From assembly GCF_030295955.1 (NCBI RefSeq), contig NZ_AP027363.1, positions 1,302,001-1,366,000 of the forward strand: 64,000 bases of DNA. Reading direction: 5' to 3'. Each line of letters opens with the position of its first letter. Position 1 is the first letter of the stretch. The translations under genes were made by a program, and so were the position numbers. Under the pieces are notes generated by a model. That model worked only from the letters and a program-made list of their open reading frames with translations, made no database searches and was not told the origin of the DNA. Positions 34,929-44,541 of the stretch are shown here, in pieces. The DNA comes from Thalassotalea agarivorans. GTDB taxonomy: Bacteria; Pseudomonadota; Gammaproteobacteria; Enterobacterales; Alteromonadaceae.

Positions 34929-35598
34929 ATGTTCGTACACCCATTAACAGGGCGAGAATTCGGTAGGTTGTTGTTCGAATTTCTTCAATATCTAGCAACT
35001 CAACAGGGATACCTAGATTGCGGTATTCTAACTGGGTATATATCGTCAACATAATATCGGCATCAATATCCGCATATTTTTTGTTAAAGTAACCGCACAG
35101 CTTCATAAACGGTGTGATTAACGCTTGTTTATGCTGCAGCGCTATTTCTCGAAGCTCAGGAATTAACTTGGCTTGCGTAAACATTAACTGCTCAACAGCT
35201 AAAGCTTCCTGTTCTTCCTCTAATTTGTGGTAAATATACTGCGCCGACATATCCGCTAAAGTATTGCATAGTTGCTCACGCACGGCTTTTTTTCTTAGCT
35301 GTGCTTTTTCAATCGCTTCTACCACTTCAAAGGCTTGATCCCATGCTGAATTAACGCGCGCTTGCGTTTCTTTAGCGCTCAATAAAAAAGCCTCATGGAC
35401 CAATTCATTAATATCTTTAAAATAGTAGGTAGTTAGCGACAATTGAATATTGGCAACCGCTGCAACTGCTCGGTGGGTCGTACCTTTAATGCCTTGTTGG
35501 GCAAGCACGGTAATTGCCGCATCGAGAATTTGCTTCCTTGTTTTTTCACCTTTGGTGCGACGCCTAATGGAGCCTTTCTTTTCTATAACTTCACTCAT
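34927..35598 (-). CDS. TetR/AcrR family transcriptional regulator
   Basis: 223 aa. The N-terminal HTH is typical (KTRKQILDAAITVLAQQGI, then TTHRAVAAVANIQLSLTTYYF, with the YYF that marks TetR proteins). It has a charged N-terminal extension (KKGSIRRRTKGEK). The helical C-terminal ligand domain is not assignable. It lies between the TPP enzyme (convergent) and an acyltransferase on the same strand; the target genes are not evident. Confidence 0.87.
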   Translation of the reverse strand: MSEVIEKKGSIRRRTKGEKTRKQILDAAITVLAQQGIKGTTHRAVAAVANIQLSLTTYYFKDINELVHEAFLLSAKETQARVNSAWDQAFEVVEAIEKAQLRKKAVREQLCNTLADMSAQYIYHKLEEEQEALAVEQLMFTQAKLIPELREIALQHKQALITPFMKLCGYFNKKYADIDADIMLTIYTQLEYRNLGIPVELLDIEEIRTTTYRILALLMGVRT

Positions 35599-35677
35599 CT
35601 ACGTTAACGTCCATAAAATAACGTAACAATAAATTAACGTTTTTTTTACAAATAAGCAATGCAAACATGGCGTAAAT

Positions 35678-36571
35678 TTATCGACCCATCCATTTGTCTA
35701 TATTTGCGTCTTTTCTTAACCACAAATCATTCAACCAGGTTTGAAAAGAAGCTTGAAATGATTCGTCTTCAAAGTAATTACCAACGATTTCATCGGTCAC
35801 ATCAATTTGCTCGATATCTACAACAACTTCAGTCAATTTGCCACTAAGTAAACGTTTCATTGTGTGCCCCTCAGTGCCAGGGTAGCAAATAGTCACGTTC
35901 AATACTTTGTCAAACTGCTCACCCATGGTGGCTAAAGTAAAAGCAATGCCACCTGCTTTAGGTTTGAGTAGATTACGAAACGGGCTTTGTTGTTGCTTGT
36001 GTTTACTTTCCGTTATGCGCGTGCCTTCAACAAAATTAATAATGGTGGTTGGCGCGAGTTTATATCGTTCACAAGACTTTTTAGTTGTTTCTATATCTTT
36101 TCCTTTCAGGTGCGGGTTTTTCTCGATGAAAGATCGAGAGTAGCGCTTCATAAAAGGCATATCTAAAGCCCAACAACCAATACCAATAAAAGGTACTTTT
36201 TTGAGTTCTTCTTTTAAGAAAAATTTAGGTTCTGGTATGCGTTTGCGAGCGACATGAGCAACAACGAATATGTCCAACCAACTGATATGATTTGCGATCA
36301 ACAAATACCATGACTCACGGTTAAGCCCTTCATCGCCTTTGATGGTCCATGTTGTTTTATTTAGCAACATGATAACGAGATAATTATTTAGTGCCCAAAG
36401 TCTAAAAATACCGTTCATCACCACAAGTATTTTGCGATGCACTGAGGCGAAAGGAAGTAGCAACTTAAAAATGCCACCAATAAACAAAGTTGAACCAGCG
36501 AATGCTAGGTTTAAGCTCAGCAATACAACGCCAATAGGAAATAATATGAAACTTGGTAAAAAAGAAAGCAT
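35678..36571 (-). CDS. yihG: Acyltransferase, PlsC-like (YihG type)
   Basis: 297-aa membrane-bound 1-acylglycerol-3-phosphate acyltransferase-like protein. It has an N-terminal hydrophobic span (about 5-35), the catalytic NHxxxxD box (NHISWLD, about 92-98) and the substrate box FVEGTRIT. The size and boxes fit the YihG-type acyltransferases, which contribute to acyl composition of phosphatidic acid in E. coli. Single leftward gene. Confidence 0.83.
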   Translation of the reverse strand: MLSFLPSFILFPIGVVLLSLNLAFAGSTLFIGGIFKLLLPFASVHRKILVVMNGIFRLWALNNYLVIMLLNKTTWTIKGDEGLNRESWYLLIANHISWLDIFVVAHVARKRIPEPKFFLKEELKKVPFIGIGCWALDMPFMKRYSRSFIEKNPHLKGKDIETTKKSCERYKLAPTTIINFVEGTRITESKHKQQQSPFRNLLKPKAGGIAFTLATMGEQFDKVLNVTICYPGTEGHTMKRLLSGKLTEVVVDIEQIDVTDEIVGNYFEDESFQASFQTWLNDLWLRKDANIDKWMGR

Positions 36572-36759
36572 GCGTAAAGCAGTCCTTAAAAATGCGCTTG
36601 TTTTCTGACGAACAATTATGTCCGATACTTTACATATTTTTTACCATAAGTGGTACATTTTTGTTTGTTACAGGTGTGCGCTGAAAACAAGGGAAAGTCA
36701 AACTCTCCCCATTAAAATCATGTAGTTAGCTAAGAAAGCAATTGTTTTATTAAGAACGG

Positions 36760-37107
36760 TTAATGATTAAAAGCGTTAGCAATATCTTCAAACTTACAAG
36801 TAATAACATGAACATTGTTGTAGCCGATGCGAGCAAGTTGCTCACCCGCTAATGTTGCTCTGCCTCCAGTTGCACAATGGACATAAATAGTTTGCTCGGC
36901 ATTAGGGTGTAAGTTAAGCATTTGCATTTCTAATACGCCGCGTGGAATGTTTATAGCGCCTTTAACTGCGCCTTGTGCAAATTCTTGCGGTTCTCTGACA
37001 TCGACAATTAGTGCGCCCGATAAATCCTTAGCCGCGGTGTCTGCAGCAGTAACACAGTTTACGTTTTCACGTGCCTTAGCTACGAGCTCTGGAACAGTAA
37101 TTAACAT
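36760..37107 (-). CDS. Rhodanese-like domain protein
   Basis: 115 aa, one rhodanese domain, cytoplasmic. Family motifs are VDVREPQEF (about 35-43) and the active-site loop VHCATGGRA with the sulfur-accepting Cys78. Such single-domain proteins carry persulfide sulfur; the partner here is unknown. It lies just downstream of fadE on the same strand, separated by the fadE terminator. Confidence 0.87.
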   Translation of the reverse strand: MLITVPELVAKARENVNCVTAADTAAKDLSGALIVDVREPQEFAQGAVKGAINIPRGVLEMQMLNLHPNAEQTIYVHCATGGRATLAGEQLARIGYNNVHVITCKFEDIANAFNH

Positions 37108-37160
37108 TGATATACCTATTTTTATGATATTGATATGCTCAATTATAGCGTTTGTAGGGT

Positions 37161-37192
37161 ATAAAAAAAGGCGCTTAATGCGCCTTTTTTGT
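37161..37192 (-). terminator. Terminator of fadE
   Basis: Stem GGCGC/GCGCC (37170-37174 with 37180-37184) extended by A-T pairs, T-run on the minus strand, immediately after the fadE stop. Confidence 0.82.
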
Positions 37193-39627
37193 TATTTGAA
37201 TTCGACGTTTGCCGCCATATCTGCGTGGTCAAAGTCGTCCACGTCGATAGCTGCTTTTCGTCCAACTTCTGTGCGTCGCAATAACTCAGCTTCTTCTTCA
37301 GTAATTGCATTGGCTTCAAGGCCTATGTCTGCAACTTCATTAAGTCTAAAGAATGGCAGCTTCTTACCAACAGCACGGCATACTTTTTCATATACTGGCT
37401 CACTTGCTAGTACATCATCAAGCGTCTGCTCTAAGGTGCCTAACACATTGCCTTCGTCACGCGTCAAGTATTGGCCGTTGCCCAAACGATTACGAGATTC
37501 ACCTGGTGTTTGCATGATGCGTGCAACTTTGTGATCAGTAACGTCACTTGGCTTGTTAAGACCTTTACCGAATGGGAACAAGATAAGACCCATTACTTTA
37601 CCAACAAGCTTGCTTGGGAAGTTTTTAGTTAATTCATCAAGCGCTGTTTGTGCTTTGAATAAACTATCTTCTACTGCCCACTCAACAAGCGGTAAGTCTT
37701 CAGCTAGACGACCATCATCGTTATAACGTTTAAGTGTTGCTGATGCCATGTATAAGTAGCTCAATACGTCACCTAAACGAGCTGAAATGCGCTCTCTACG
37801 TTTTAAGTCACCGCCAAGCGTTGCCATCGCAATGTCAGAAAACATCGCTAGGTTTGTACTAAAGCGTGTCATAATTTGGTAGTAACGAGCGGTTTTGTCG
37901 CTCACAGGCGTTTTAACAAAACGAGCACCTGTTAATGAGAACCAAATTGAACGGAAGATATTGCTAATAGAGAAACCAATATGTCCAAACAATGCATGGT
38001 CAAAGTCATCTGTCGCTTGTTTAAGATCTGGGTTAGCTGCTGCTTCTAGTTCTGCAAGCACATAAGGATGACAACGAATCGAACCTTGACCGTAAATAAT
38101 CATTGAGCGGGTAAGGATGTTTGCACCTTCTACCGTAATCGCAACAGGCGCACCTTGGTATCCACGTGCAAGGTAGTTATTCGGACCCATACAGATACCT
38201 TTACCACCATGAATATCCATAGCGTCTGTGATTGAGCTACGCATTTTTTCAGTTAGGTGATATTTAGCAATTGCAGATACTACCGACGGTTTTTCACCCA
38301 AATCAATAGCACCTGTTGATAAAGTAACAACGGAATCCATCAGGTATGCATTACCACCGATACGCGCCATTGCTTCTTCAACGCCTTCCATTTTACCTAT
38401 AGGTAATTTGAACTGGCGGCGAATGCGGCTGTATGCACCTGTCGCCATAGCAATAGATTTTACGCCACCTGTACTGTTAGAAGGCAACGTAATTGCACGG
38501 CCAACAGACAAACATTCCACTAGCATACGCCAGCCTTGGCCCGCCATTTTCGGACCACCAATAATGAAATCCAACGGTACGAATACTTCGTTACCTTGCG
38601 TTGGACCATTTTGGAATGGCACATTTAATGGGAAGTGACGACGACCTGTTTTAACACCCTCAATATTGGTTGGGATAAGGGCACATGTAATACCTAAATC
38701 TTCAGTATCACCTAATAGGCCGTCTGGATCGCGCAATTTAAATGCAAGACCCAAAACTGTTGCTACAGGAGCAAGTGTAATATAACGCTTGTCCCATGTT
38801 AGCTTCATACCTAACACTTCTTTGCCTTCGAACTCGCCCTTAGTTACAACACCAAAATCAGGGATTGCACCGGCATCAGAACCCGCTTCAGGGCTAGTTA
38901 ATGCAAAACAAGGGATTTCATCGCCTTTTGCAAGACGTGGTAGGTAATAATCTTGTTGTTCTTTAGTGCCGTAATGTTGTAGTAATTCACCCGGACCTAA
39001 AGAGTTTGGTACGCCTACGGTACTTGCTAAAATGGTGCTTACACCTGTTAGCTTTTGAAGTACACGCGATTGTGCGTATGCAGAAAATTCTAAGCCGCCA
39101 TATTCTTTTTTGATAATCATGGCGAAGAATTTATTATCTTTTAAGTACTGCCAGATTTCTGGCGACATGTCTGCACGATCATGGGTCGCTTCCCAGTCGT
39201 CAAACATGCGACATACTTCTTCCACAGGACCGTCAATAAACGCTTGTTCTTCAGCACTTAAGCGCGGTTGTGGGAAATTATGTAGTTTATTCCAGTCAGG
39301 TGCACCGCGGAAAAGATCTGCTTCAAACCAAGTTGTACCTGCTTCTAATGCTTCCTTTTCAGTGGAAGACATTTCAGGCATGATACCTTTAAATAGTTTT
39401 AGCAATGGGGCACTGATAAATTGCTTTCTAAGGTTAACTAAGTTAAGTGGTGCCATGATCACAGCAAAGATGATCCAGCTCCATAAACCGATAATATTTG
39501 CGAAAGTTCCAATCGCCATTAACGCAGCGAACGCTAATGTAAAGGTAGCAAGTTTTGCGCGCGAGTACGCCATAAAACCACCTAGCACAATGGCAGCTAG
39601 AACCCAAATGAGTATATCCACAATCAC
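37192..39627 (-). CDS. fadE: Acyl-CoA dehydrogenase FadE
   Basis: 811-aa acyl-CoA dehydrogenase of the long gammaproteobacterial FadE type, first enzyme of fatty-acid beta-oxidation. It has N-terminal hydrophobic spans (about 3-70), then the acyl-CoA dehydrogenase N, middle and C domains (segments [34 protein letters not shown], and [14 protein letters not shown]), and the DUF1974 C-terminal extension. It is divergent from yafJ with about 200 bp between. Confidence 0.95.
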   Translation of the reverse strand: MIVDILIWVLAAIVLGGFMAYSRAKLATFTLAFAALMAIGTFANIIGLWSWIIFAVIMAPLNLVNLRKQFISAPLLKLFKGIMPEMSSTEKEALEAGTTWFEADLFRGAPDWNKLHNFPQPRLSAEEQAFIDGPVEEVCRMFDDWEATHDRADMSPEIWQYLKDNKFFAMIIKKEYGGLEFSAYAQSRVLQKLTGVSTILASTVGVPNSLGPGELLQHYGTKEQQDYYLPRLAKGDEIPCFALTSPEAGSDAGAIPDFGVVTKGEFEGKEVLGMKLTWDKRYITLAPVATVLGLAFKLRDPDGLLGDTEDLGITCALIPTNIEGVKTGRRHFPLNVPFQNGPTQGNEVFVPLDFIIGGPKMAGQGWRMLVECLSVGRAITLPSNSTGGVKSIAMATGAYSRIRRQFKLPIGKMEGVEEAMARIGGNAYLMDSVVTLSTGAIDLGEKPSVVSAIAKYHLTEKMRSSITDAMDIHGGKGICMGPNNYLARGYQGAPVAITVEGANILTRSMIIYGQGSIRCHPYVLAELEAAANPDLKQATDDFDHALFGHIGFSISNIFRSIWFSLTGARFVKTPVSDKTARYYQIMTRFSTNLAMFSDIAMATLGGDLKRRERISARLGDVLSYLYMASATLKRYNDDGRLAEDLPLVEWAVEDSLFKAQTALDELTKNFPSKLVGKVMGLILFPFGKGLNKPSDVTDHKVARIMQTPGESRNRLGNGQYLTRDEGNVLGTLEQTLDDVLASEPVYEKVCRAVGKKLPFFRLNEVADIGLEANAITEEEAELLRRTEVGRKAAIDVDDFDHADMAANVEFK

Positions 39628-39829
39628 TCCTCATAATTGCCTCGTTGGTACGAGGTCAGACCAGATACTCTATAAACATAATATTTCTACACATAAATAG
39701 CAATAACTTTTCGTTAAATTTCTGTTAGTAAGTGTAGTTGTTGTTTGCCAATGACAGTAAAAATTATCGCTAAAAACATCAGGCTCTAGGTATAATGATT
39801 TTTTTCAATAAAACGGTGACCTTTAATCG

Positions 39830-40648
39830 ATGTGTGAATTGTTAGCGATGAGCGCCAATGTGCCAACGGATATATGCTTTAGCTTTAGTGGCTTGATGCA
39901 GCGAGGCGGTAATACCGGCCCGCACAAAGATGGTTGGGGCATTACCTTTTATGAAGGTAAAGGTTGCCGCAGTTTTAAAGACCCATTGCCTAGCGCGCAA
40001 TCACCAATCGCCACTTTAGTCACCCAATACCCGATAAAAAGTGAAGCAGTGATATGCCATATCAGGCAAGCTAATTCAGGCGAAGTTAGTTTAGAGAATA
40101 CCCATCCATTTATTCGACAAATGTGGGGAAAGAATTGGACGTATGCGCATAATGGTCAGTTAGCGGATGTCACCAAGCATTTGTCACTGGAAGCCCATAT
40201 ACCAATAGGACAAACTGATAGCGAGCATGCGTTTTGCTATTTACTTGATTCGCTATACTTTGAATTTGGCAAAACAGAGCCTAGTGCTGACGTATTGTTT
40301 GCCTTTATTGCAAAACAATGTGAGCGCATAAATCAACTGGGTGTGTTTAATATCACGCTGACCGATGGCGTGCATTTATTTGTTTATTGCGCCAATAATC
40401 TAAATTGGATTCAACGCCGCGCGCCTTTTGGCGAGGCGAGTCTTTTAGATGCTGAAATGTCCGTTGATTTTAAACAGGAAACGACAGATCACGATATTGT
40501 CTCTGTCATCGCGACAAGACCACTTACCGGCAATGAAACCTGGCATAAGATCAAACCAGGACAATGGATTGTTTTTAAACAAGGGGAAATTGTGTTGCAA
40601 GGGCAGGAACAAGCTCACTATCACAAACCACCGGTTGGTAGTTTTTAA
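39830..40648 (+). CDS. yafJ: Class II glutamine amidotransferase, YafJ-type
   Basis: 272 aa. The N-terminus MCELLAMSAN exposes the catalytic Cys2 after Met removal; later motifs are DGWGITFYEG, HIRQANSGEV, ENTHPFIR and AHNGQL, giving the Ntn-type glutaminase fold. The biological acceptor is not known. It neighbours fadE, as in E. coli and many relatives. The start ATG at 39830 is required to place Cys at position 2. Confidence 0.92.
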   Translation: MCELLAMSANVPTDICFSFSGLMQRGGNTGPHKDGWGITFYEGKGCRSFKDPLPSAQSPIATLVTQYPIKSEAVICHIRQANSGEVSLENTHPFIRQMWGKNWTYAHNGQLADVTKHLSLEAHIPIGQTDSEHAFCYLLDSLYFEFGKTEPSADVLFAFIAKQCERINQLGVFNITLTDGVHLFVYCANNLNWIQRRAPFGEASLLDAEMSVDFKQETTDHDIVSVIATRPLTGNETWHKIKPGQWIVFKQGEIVLQGQEQAHYHKPPVGSF

Positions 40649-40672
40649 AAAGAATCTTGAGCATCAGCTAGT

Positions 40673-40699
40673 AAAAAGGAGCCGTTAGGCTCCTTTTTT
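40673..40699. terminator. Bidirectional terminator between yafJ and purN
   Basis: Perfect 11-bp stem AAAAAGGAGCC (40673-40683) with GGCTCCTTTTT (40688-40698), 4-nt loop. Confidence 0.88.
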
Positions 40700-41339
40700 A
40701 ATCTTCATTTGCATAACCACTTTGTGGTAACACTTGTCCGTCAAGCTGTGCTTGTTCGCCAATCATTTTGAGACGCTCTTCGCAAAACCATTTAACCACA
40801 AGCGGGTAGATGCGATGTTCTTGTTGGTGCACTCTTGCTGCAAGGTCTTGCGCTTCATCTCCGTCAAAAACAGGGACTTTAGCTTGCAATACAACAGGGC
40901 CACCATCAAGTTCTTCGGTAACAAAATGAACGCTAACACCGTGCTCTTTATCACCTGCATCAAGCGCTCGTTGATGTGTATTGAGCCCCTGATATTTTGG
41001 CAAAAGTGAAGGGTGGATGTTAAGTAACCTACCTTGGTAATGTTGCACAAAACCAGCGGTAAGAATACGCATAAATCCTGCCAACACAACGACATCTGGT
41101 TTATACGCATCTATTGTTTCTATCAAGGCAGCGTCATAGTCCTCTCGGCTATCAAAGCTTTTGTGAGAAAGCGTTTGATTTGCGATACCTGCATTTTCAG
41201 CACGCGTTAGACCGTACGCACCTTCGATATTCGAAATAACGCCAACAACTTTACCCGGATAGTTTGACTCGCTTGCATCAATAATGGCTTGTAAATTGGA
41301 GCCACTACCTGAAATCAAAACAACAATATTTTTACTCAT
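40698..41339 (-). CDS. purN: Phosphoribosylglycinamide formyltransferase (GART)
   Basis: Third step of de novo purine synthesis; transfers formyl from 10-formyl-THF to GAR. 213 aa. Motifs are SGSGSNLQAI (phosphate loop), the catalytic NIHPSLLPKYQGLNTHQRAL region (Asn and His), and HFVTEELDGGPV with the catalytic Asp. It follows purM after 4 bp, forming the purMN operon. Confidence 0.96.
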   Translation of the reverse strand: MSKNIVVLISGSGSNLQAIIDASESNYPGKVVGVISNIEGAYGLTRAENAGIANQTLSHKSFDSREDYDAALIETIDAYKPDVVVLAGFMRILTAGFVQHYQGRLLNIHPSLLPKYQGLNTHQRALDAGDKEHGVSVHFVTEELDGGPVVLQAKVPVFDGDEAQDLAARVHQQEHRIYPLVVKWFCEERLKMIGEQAQLDGQVLPQSGYANED

Positions 41340-41343
41340 GTGT

Positions 41344-42402
41344 TTACTTGATCACAACCTGTTCTTGGTCAGCAGCAGCGTTAGCAATTTCACCGATATG
41401 CCATGCTTTTTCGCCGTTGGCAGTAAGAATCTCTAGAGATTGCTCAACCGCATCAGCAGGAACAGCGATAATCATACCAACACCACAGTTAAACGTACGG
41501 TACATCTCATGGCGAGTAATGTTGCCTTTTTCTTGTAACCAATTGAATATTTCAGGCCATTGCCAGCTTGATTCATTAATTACTGCTTGCGCGCTTTGTG
41601 GTAATACACGTGGAATGTTTTCCCAGAAACCACCACCGGTAATGTGAGATAGGGCGTGTACATCAACATCGGCAAGTAGCGCTAGCACTGATTTTACGTA
41701 AATCTTAGTTGGCGTTAGTAAGTGTTCGCCGATAGATTTGTCACCTAGCATTTCATTGGTGTCGGTACCATTTACTTCTAATACTTTGCGAATCAGTGAA
41801 TAGCCATTTGAATGAGGGCCAGAAGCGCCTAATGCGATAAGTTGGTCGCCTGCAGCTACCTTACTACCATCTAATAGGCGAGATTTTTCAGCAACACCTA
41901 CGCAGAAGCCTGCGATATCGTAATCACCTGCGTGGTACATACCAGGCATTTCAGCAGTTTCGCCGCCGACTAGCGCACAGTTTGATTGCACACAACCTTC
42001 AGCAATACCACTAACAACACTTGATGCAACATCGACATCTAAATGTGCTGTCGCGTAGTAGTCTAAGAAAAATAGCGGCTCTGCACCTTGAACGATTAGA
42101 TCGTTAACGCACATCGCAACCAAGTCGATACCGACAGTGTCATGTTTGTTAAGGTCAATGGCAAGACGTAGCTTAGTGCCTACGCCGTCAGTACCTGCAA
42201 CAAGCACAGGCTCTTTGTAACCTGTTGGTAATTGGCATACAGAGCCAAAACCACCAAGGCCCCCCATAACTTCTGGACGGGTGGTACGTTTTACTGCACC
42301 TTTAATATTTTCAACAAGCGCGTTACCTGCGTCTATATCAACACCAGCATCTTTATAACTTAGAGACTGTTTTTGTTCGCTCACGAGGGGATTCCTTAAC
42401 AA
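41344..42402 (-). CDS. purM: Phosphoribosylformylglycinamidine cyclo-ligase (AIRS)
   Basis: Fifth step of purine synthesis, closing the imidazole ring with ATP. 352 aa. Motifs are [20 protein letters not shown] at the N-terminus, [24 protein letters not shown] and [13 protein letters not shown]. First gene of the purMN operon, divergent from the DUF2066 gene with 135 bp between. No PurR-like palindrome was found by eye in that gap. Confidence 0.97.
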   Translation of the reverse strand: MLRNPLVSEQKQSLSYKDAGVDIDAGNALVENIKGAVKRTTRPEVMGGLGGFGSVCQLPTGYKEPVLVAGTDGVGTKLRLAIDLNKHDTVGIDLVAMCVNDLIVQGAEPLFFLDYYATAHLDVDVASSVVSGIAEGCVQSNCALVGGETAEMPGMYHAGDYDIAGFCVGVAEKSRLLDGSKVAAGDQLIALGASGPHSNGYSLIRKVLEVNGTDTNEMLGDKSIGEHLLTPTKIYVKSVLALLADVDVHALSHITGGGFWENIPRVLPQSAQAVINESSWQWPEIFNWLQEKGNITRHEMYRTFNCGVGMIIAVPADAVEQSLEILTANGEKAWHIGEIANAAADQEQVVIK

Positions 42403-42537
42403 TGATTAATAATGGGATAAAATAAAACGCGTATTCTACCAGTGCTTGCCTAGGGATAAAAATTATTTTTGATCTAAGTTCGAAATAAATGGCAAAATGT
42501 ACGTCTTAGCGCAAATAAAAATTACTCAAGTGTGGTT

Positions 42538-43806
42538 ATGATAAAAAAATTCGCTTTCATCGTGTTCGTTTTTGTAAGTTTTTCTGTTTTCTCTGCAGAA
42601 GTTCGCGATCTTTACGTAGCAAAAACAGCGGTAGAAAATCAGTCGACAAGTACACGCACAAAAGCTATTCAGCAGGGCATGAAGCAAGTGATAAAACGTG
42701 TCGCTGGTCGCCAAGTCGATTTTAGCGACAAAACCATAGACAAAGCACTGCAAAACTATCGCCAATATCTTTCCCAATATCGATACAGCAAAGAAGATGA
42801 TGAGTTGTTTGTTGTTGCGCGTTTCGATGAAAATAAAATTAATCGCCTGATTACTGAACAAGCACTACCTCTGTGGGGCCCTCTGCGCCCAGAAATTACC
42901 TTGTTCTTTGTCGATAACTCACTGCCAGGCTACCGAGTGGAAAGCAGTGAAGAGGTTGCTGAAGAAGAGTCATCAGAACCTGATGAAAAACCACTCGCCC
43001 CTTTACCAGATTATATCTACCAGCTGGCGCAGCAACATGGTTTACCGTTTACGGCGCAAGCACAAGCTGAGCAGATCGATTTAAATAGCTCGTACGTGAG
43101 TGCATTTAATGATGATTTAGTTTTTGAAGCGGCAGACGAGCTAGGTGCAAACGCAGCATTGACCTTATTGGTATTCCAACTACCTGAAAACAAATACACG
43201 GTGCAATGGCGTTACGTTTCGGAGCAATTGACGTTTTCTAATACCACAGAGAATTTACAATACGAAGGTGAAGATAAGCACCAACTCGTGGCTAAAGCAA
43301 TGGCTAACTTAGCACAAATTTTACTTAATCAATTTGCATTGGATACGTCAGTTGCTAGTGAGTTTGAGATGGAAGTGCAGGACATTGAATCGATGAAGTC
43401 ATTTGTGGCATTGACTGAGTATTTGCAAGGTTTAGCGGCGGTTAAATCGATTCAACTGGTCTATGCCGACGAAGAGATAAAACGTTTTAAGGTTTCAGTA
43501 ATCGGCACCCAAAAGGCCTTTATGTCGACCGTTAGCCTAGGCAGTAAATTATTACTAATCGACCAAGGTATTGTTGAACCTGCTACAGAAGAACTGCAGG
43601 AAGGCGATGTAATGCCTTACACTGAAGATGACGACATAGAAGAGTCTGACTTTATTACGCCACTTTCAAGTGAAGCCACTGACAGTGAAGAGTCATTAAA
43701 AACGCAAACATCTATAGCGTTAGATGAAGAGAGCGACCAAGTGCTAGAAGATAGCGCTGACACCGTCGTGAGTATCCCGTTATTTTCTTGGCAATATGAG
43801 CAATAA
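42538..43806 (+). CDS. DUF2066 domain exported protein
   Basis: 422 aa from ATG 42538, which follows an in-frame GTG six bases upstream. The signal peptide is IKKFAFIVFVFVSFSVFSA. The mature part matches DUF2066, a periplasmic family of unknown role found next to hda in many Alteromonadales; the last 90 residues are very acidic and low in complexity. It overlaps hda by 11 bp, so the two are translationally coupled. Confidence 0.85.
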   Translation: MIKKFAFIVFVFVSFSVFSAEVRDLYVAKTAVENQSTSTRTKAIQQGMKQVIKRVAGRQVDFSDKTIDKALQNYRQYLSQYRYSKEDDELFVVARFDENKINRLITEQALPLWGPLRPEITLFFVDNSLPGYRVESSEEVAEEESSEPDEKPLAPLPDYIYQLAQQHGLPFTAQAQAEQIDLNSSYVSAFNDDLVFEAADELGANAALTLLVFQLPENKYTVQWRYVSEQLTFSNTTENLQYEGEDKHQLVAKAMANLAQILLNQFALDTSVASEFEMEVQDIESMKSFVALTEYLQGLAAVKSIQLVYADEEIKRFKVSVIGTQKAFMSTVSLGSKLLLIDQGIVEPATEELQEGDVMPYTEDDDIEESDFITPLSSEATDSEESLKTQTSIALDEESDQVLEDSADTVVSIPLFSWQYEQ

Positions 43807-44503
43807 GCAGGCGCAATTAACGTTGTCGGTGCAATTACCCGACGACGAGACATTTGAAAGTTTTCTTGGTGATACTAATCATGCGAGCAAAAGTTTGTTG
43901 CAGCAATTTATCGCCAGTAAAGGTAACAACGAAGTAAATAGCTTTTACCTGTTTGGTCATCAAGGCGTGGGCAAGTCGCATTTATTGCATGCCTGTTGTG
44001 CTGAAGCCGAACAAAAAGGCTTAACCAGTTTATGTTTGTCACTATCTGAGCTAGTCAGTATGCCGACAGACGTATTAATTGGCTTAGAATCGTTAGATGT
44101 TGTTTGTTTGGATGATATTGAATGTTTGCAGGGAAATGGGCAATGGCAACAAGCCATATTCGATTTGTTTAATCGCGTTATCGAACAACACAAGCAGATT
44201 GTTATTTCATCGAACACCTCGGTACAGGCGCTCGATTTTGAATTAGCCGATTTATTATCAAGGTTGTCTTGGGGCTATACCGAACAGTTAAAGCCCTATA
44301 GCGACAATGAAAAACTATCGATGCTTATCTACCGCGCAAAACAACGTGGCATCATTCTTCAAGAGGACGTTGGGCGCTATTTATTAAATCATTACTCACG
44401 AGAGCTTGCTGATTTGATCCATTGTTTGGATATTCTCGACAAAGCGTCTATTCGAGAAAAACGAAAGATTACCATTCCTTTTATCAAAGAAATTCTGACA
44501 TAA
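43796..44503 (+). CDS. hda: DnaA inactivator Hda (regulatory AAA+ protein)
   Basis: With the DNA-loaded beta clamp, Hda stimulates ATP hydrolysis by DnaA and prevents re-initiation. 235 aa. The N-terminal clamp-binding peptide AQLTLSVQLP, Walker A GHQGVGKS (54-61), and Walker B VVCLDDIEC are visible. It lacks the DnaA DNA-binding domain, as expected. The start is ATG 43796 inside the end of the DUF2066 gene. Confidence 0.95.
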   Translation: MSNKQAQLTLSVQLPDDETFESFLGDTNHASKSLLQQFIASKGNNEVNSFYLFGHQGVGKSHLLHACCAEAEQKGLTSLCLSLSELVSMPTDVLIGLESLDVVCLDDIECLQGNGQWQQAIFDLFNRVIEQHKQIVISSNTSVQALDFELADLLSRLSWGYTEQLKPYSDNEKLSMLIYRAKQRGIILQEDVGRYLLNHYSRELADLIHCLDILDKASIREKRKITIPFIKEILT

Positions 44504-44530
44504 AAAACGCCGCTTAAAGCGGCGTTTTTG
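44502..44530. terminator. Bidirectional terminator after hda
   Basis: Stem AACGCCGC (44506-44513) with GCGGCGTT (44519-44526), 5-nt loop, flanked by A and T runs. Confidence 0.87.
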
Positions 44531-44541
44531 TTTCTTAAACC